Source: an uncultured Anaeroplasmataceae bacterium (lineage in GTDB: Bacteria; Bacillota_I; Bacilli_A; Acholeplasmatales; Anaeroplasmataceae). Taken from it: a DNA stretch of 64,000 nucleotides. The position numbers and the translations under genes are program-made. The notes under the pieces are model-generated. The model made no database searches. It saw only the letters and a program-made list of their open reading frames with translations, and was not told the origin of the DNA. This document shows positions 63,550-64,000 of this stretch, piece by piece. The stretch lies in contig CALUYM010000001.1 in assembly GCA_944325035.1 (NCBI GenBank), positions 310,001 through 374,000 of the forward strand, read 5' to 3'. Numbering within the stretch: the first letter of the stretch is position 1; each line of letters opens with the position of its first letter.

Positions 63550-63617
63550 TTTAAACGAATTTTATTCGTTTAAATGAAAATGATTTAACATTCTAAATCA
63601 AAGATTACTATTTAGAA
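63550..63617. repeat. Two perfect inverted repeats in the last intergenic gap
   Basis: TTTAAACGAA (63550-63559) pairs with TTCGTTTAAA (63565-63574), and TTCTAAAT (63591-63598) pairs with ATTTAGAA (63610-63617). They lie in the otherwise featureless 63,443-63,682 gap. They lack T-runs directly after the stems, so they are not typical terminators; operator or attachment-type sites are possible. Confidence 0.4.
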
Positions 63618-63682
63618 CTAATTATCATTAAAAAGTTTACTAAAAAATCTTTTTTTTGTTATTTTTGACACTTTAGATTAAT

Positions 63683-63711
63683 TTGACTTTATCGCTAAAA
63701 AATGCTAGTAT
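63683..63711 (+). promoter_or_regulatory. Promoter of the last gene
   Basis: TTGACT (63683-63688) and TAGTAT (63706-63711) are 17 bases apart, about 20 bases before the start codon. Confidence 0.55.
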
Positions 63712-63730
63712 TTTTATGGATGTGATTGTT

Positions 63731-64000
63731 ATGAAATTTCGTTACTACTTTTTTAAAGAACAAAATAGAGTATACGATAAGGCTGAACTTTTAACCTATT
63801 TAGAAGCTCAACCTTTTATGACTCTTCATCAGGAAGGTGCGATAAAAATTGCTGAATATCATAATAACGTTTTAGATATGAATGCTAGTTTTGTCTTAAA
63901 TACAAAATCGATTGTCCCTAATATTCAACGTCTAAATCCTGCTTATTTAGATTTAAATATTTATGTAGAATTTGATGTTGTAAATAACACATATAAAGTG
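63731..64000 (+). CDS. Unknown protein, cut by the window end
   Basis: The first 90 codons of a gene that runs off the edge. It starts at ATG 63731, with GGATGTG upstream; GTG 63722 is an alternative. The visible part is soluble, begins MKFRYYFFKEQNRVYDKAEL and looks mixed alpha/beta (EGAIKIAEYHNNVLDM, then LNIYVEFDVVNNTYKV). I do not recognise it. Confidence 0.6.
   Translation, partial: MKFRYYFFKEQNRVYDKAELLTYLEAQPFMTLHQEGAIKIAEYHNNVLDMNASFVLNTKSIVPNIQRLNPAYLDLNIYVEFDVVNNTYKV

Overview
The window is about 64 kb of very AT-rich DNA that uses the standard bacterial code: TGA ends genes such as the sepF-like one, and tryptophan is read from TGG. The gene content is that of an AT-rich Bacillota lineage of the Erysipelotrichia / Mollicutes-related kind, probably an uncultured host-associated anaerobe. 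The main clue is sporulation control (spoIIGA-sigE-sigG) next to Firmicute-type rplU-prp-rpmA-obg, a T-box in front of ileS, and BspA-like and MBG-repeat surface proteins. The species cannot be named from sequence alone. No tRNA, rRNA or CRISPR array was seen.

Region by region: 1-5,600 is a graveyard of a mobile element. It holds broken pieces of a UvrD-type helicase, a frameshifted zinc-ribbon protein, an ISL3-type transposase, topoisomerase III (TopB) and a type I restriction specificity subunit, plus a possible intact 31-residue peptide gene. 5,750-8,230 is the rplU-prp-rpmA ribosomal cluster and obg. 8,400-11,140 holds an ECF transporter S component, a small zinc-ribbon membrane protein and a MATE exporter. 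11,200-35,300 is one 24-kb operon with a single good promoter and a leader that may attenuate it. 35,400-40,340 is a uronate-breakdown cluster (eda, two PfkB kinases, a YhcH/YjgK protein, an IclR regulator, kduI). 40,400-45,300 holds a GGDEF protein, an alpha/beta hydrolase, coaX and an ABC-F protein. 45,500-50,030 holds an SSB-like protein, spoIIGA-sigE-sigG, ppa and ychF. 50,200-55,870 is a Wadjet/MksBEF-like condensin operon that ends in a SepF-like gene. 56,000-59,540 is T-box-ileS and an interrupted surE. 59,570-61,880 is a DUF1538 transporter with two P-II-like proteins. 61,970-63,440 is a CNNM/CorC-type membrane protein, followed by the start of an unknown gene.

Two operons stand out. 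The first (11,369-35,272) joins membrane-anchored McrB-type AAA+ proteins, a coiled-coil partner that resembles DUF2357 proteins, two giant MBG (YDG) repeat proteins of 1,556 and 2,440 residues, two membrane proteins of unknown function and a BspA-like leucine-rich-repeat protein. The AAA+ set comprises one apparent pseudo-ATPase and two proteins whose motor halves are identical over 1,179 bp but whose membrane anchors differ. Nearly every product has an N-terminal membrane anchor. I infer an envelope-spanning machine in which cytosolic ATPases act on, or are controlled by, long extracellular fibres; I know of no description of it. The second operon has JetA, JetB and JetC-like subunits but no JetD nuclease, and a SepF-like divisome protein takes JetD's place. 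That suggests chromosome segregation tied to division rather than plasmid defence.
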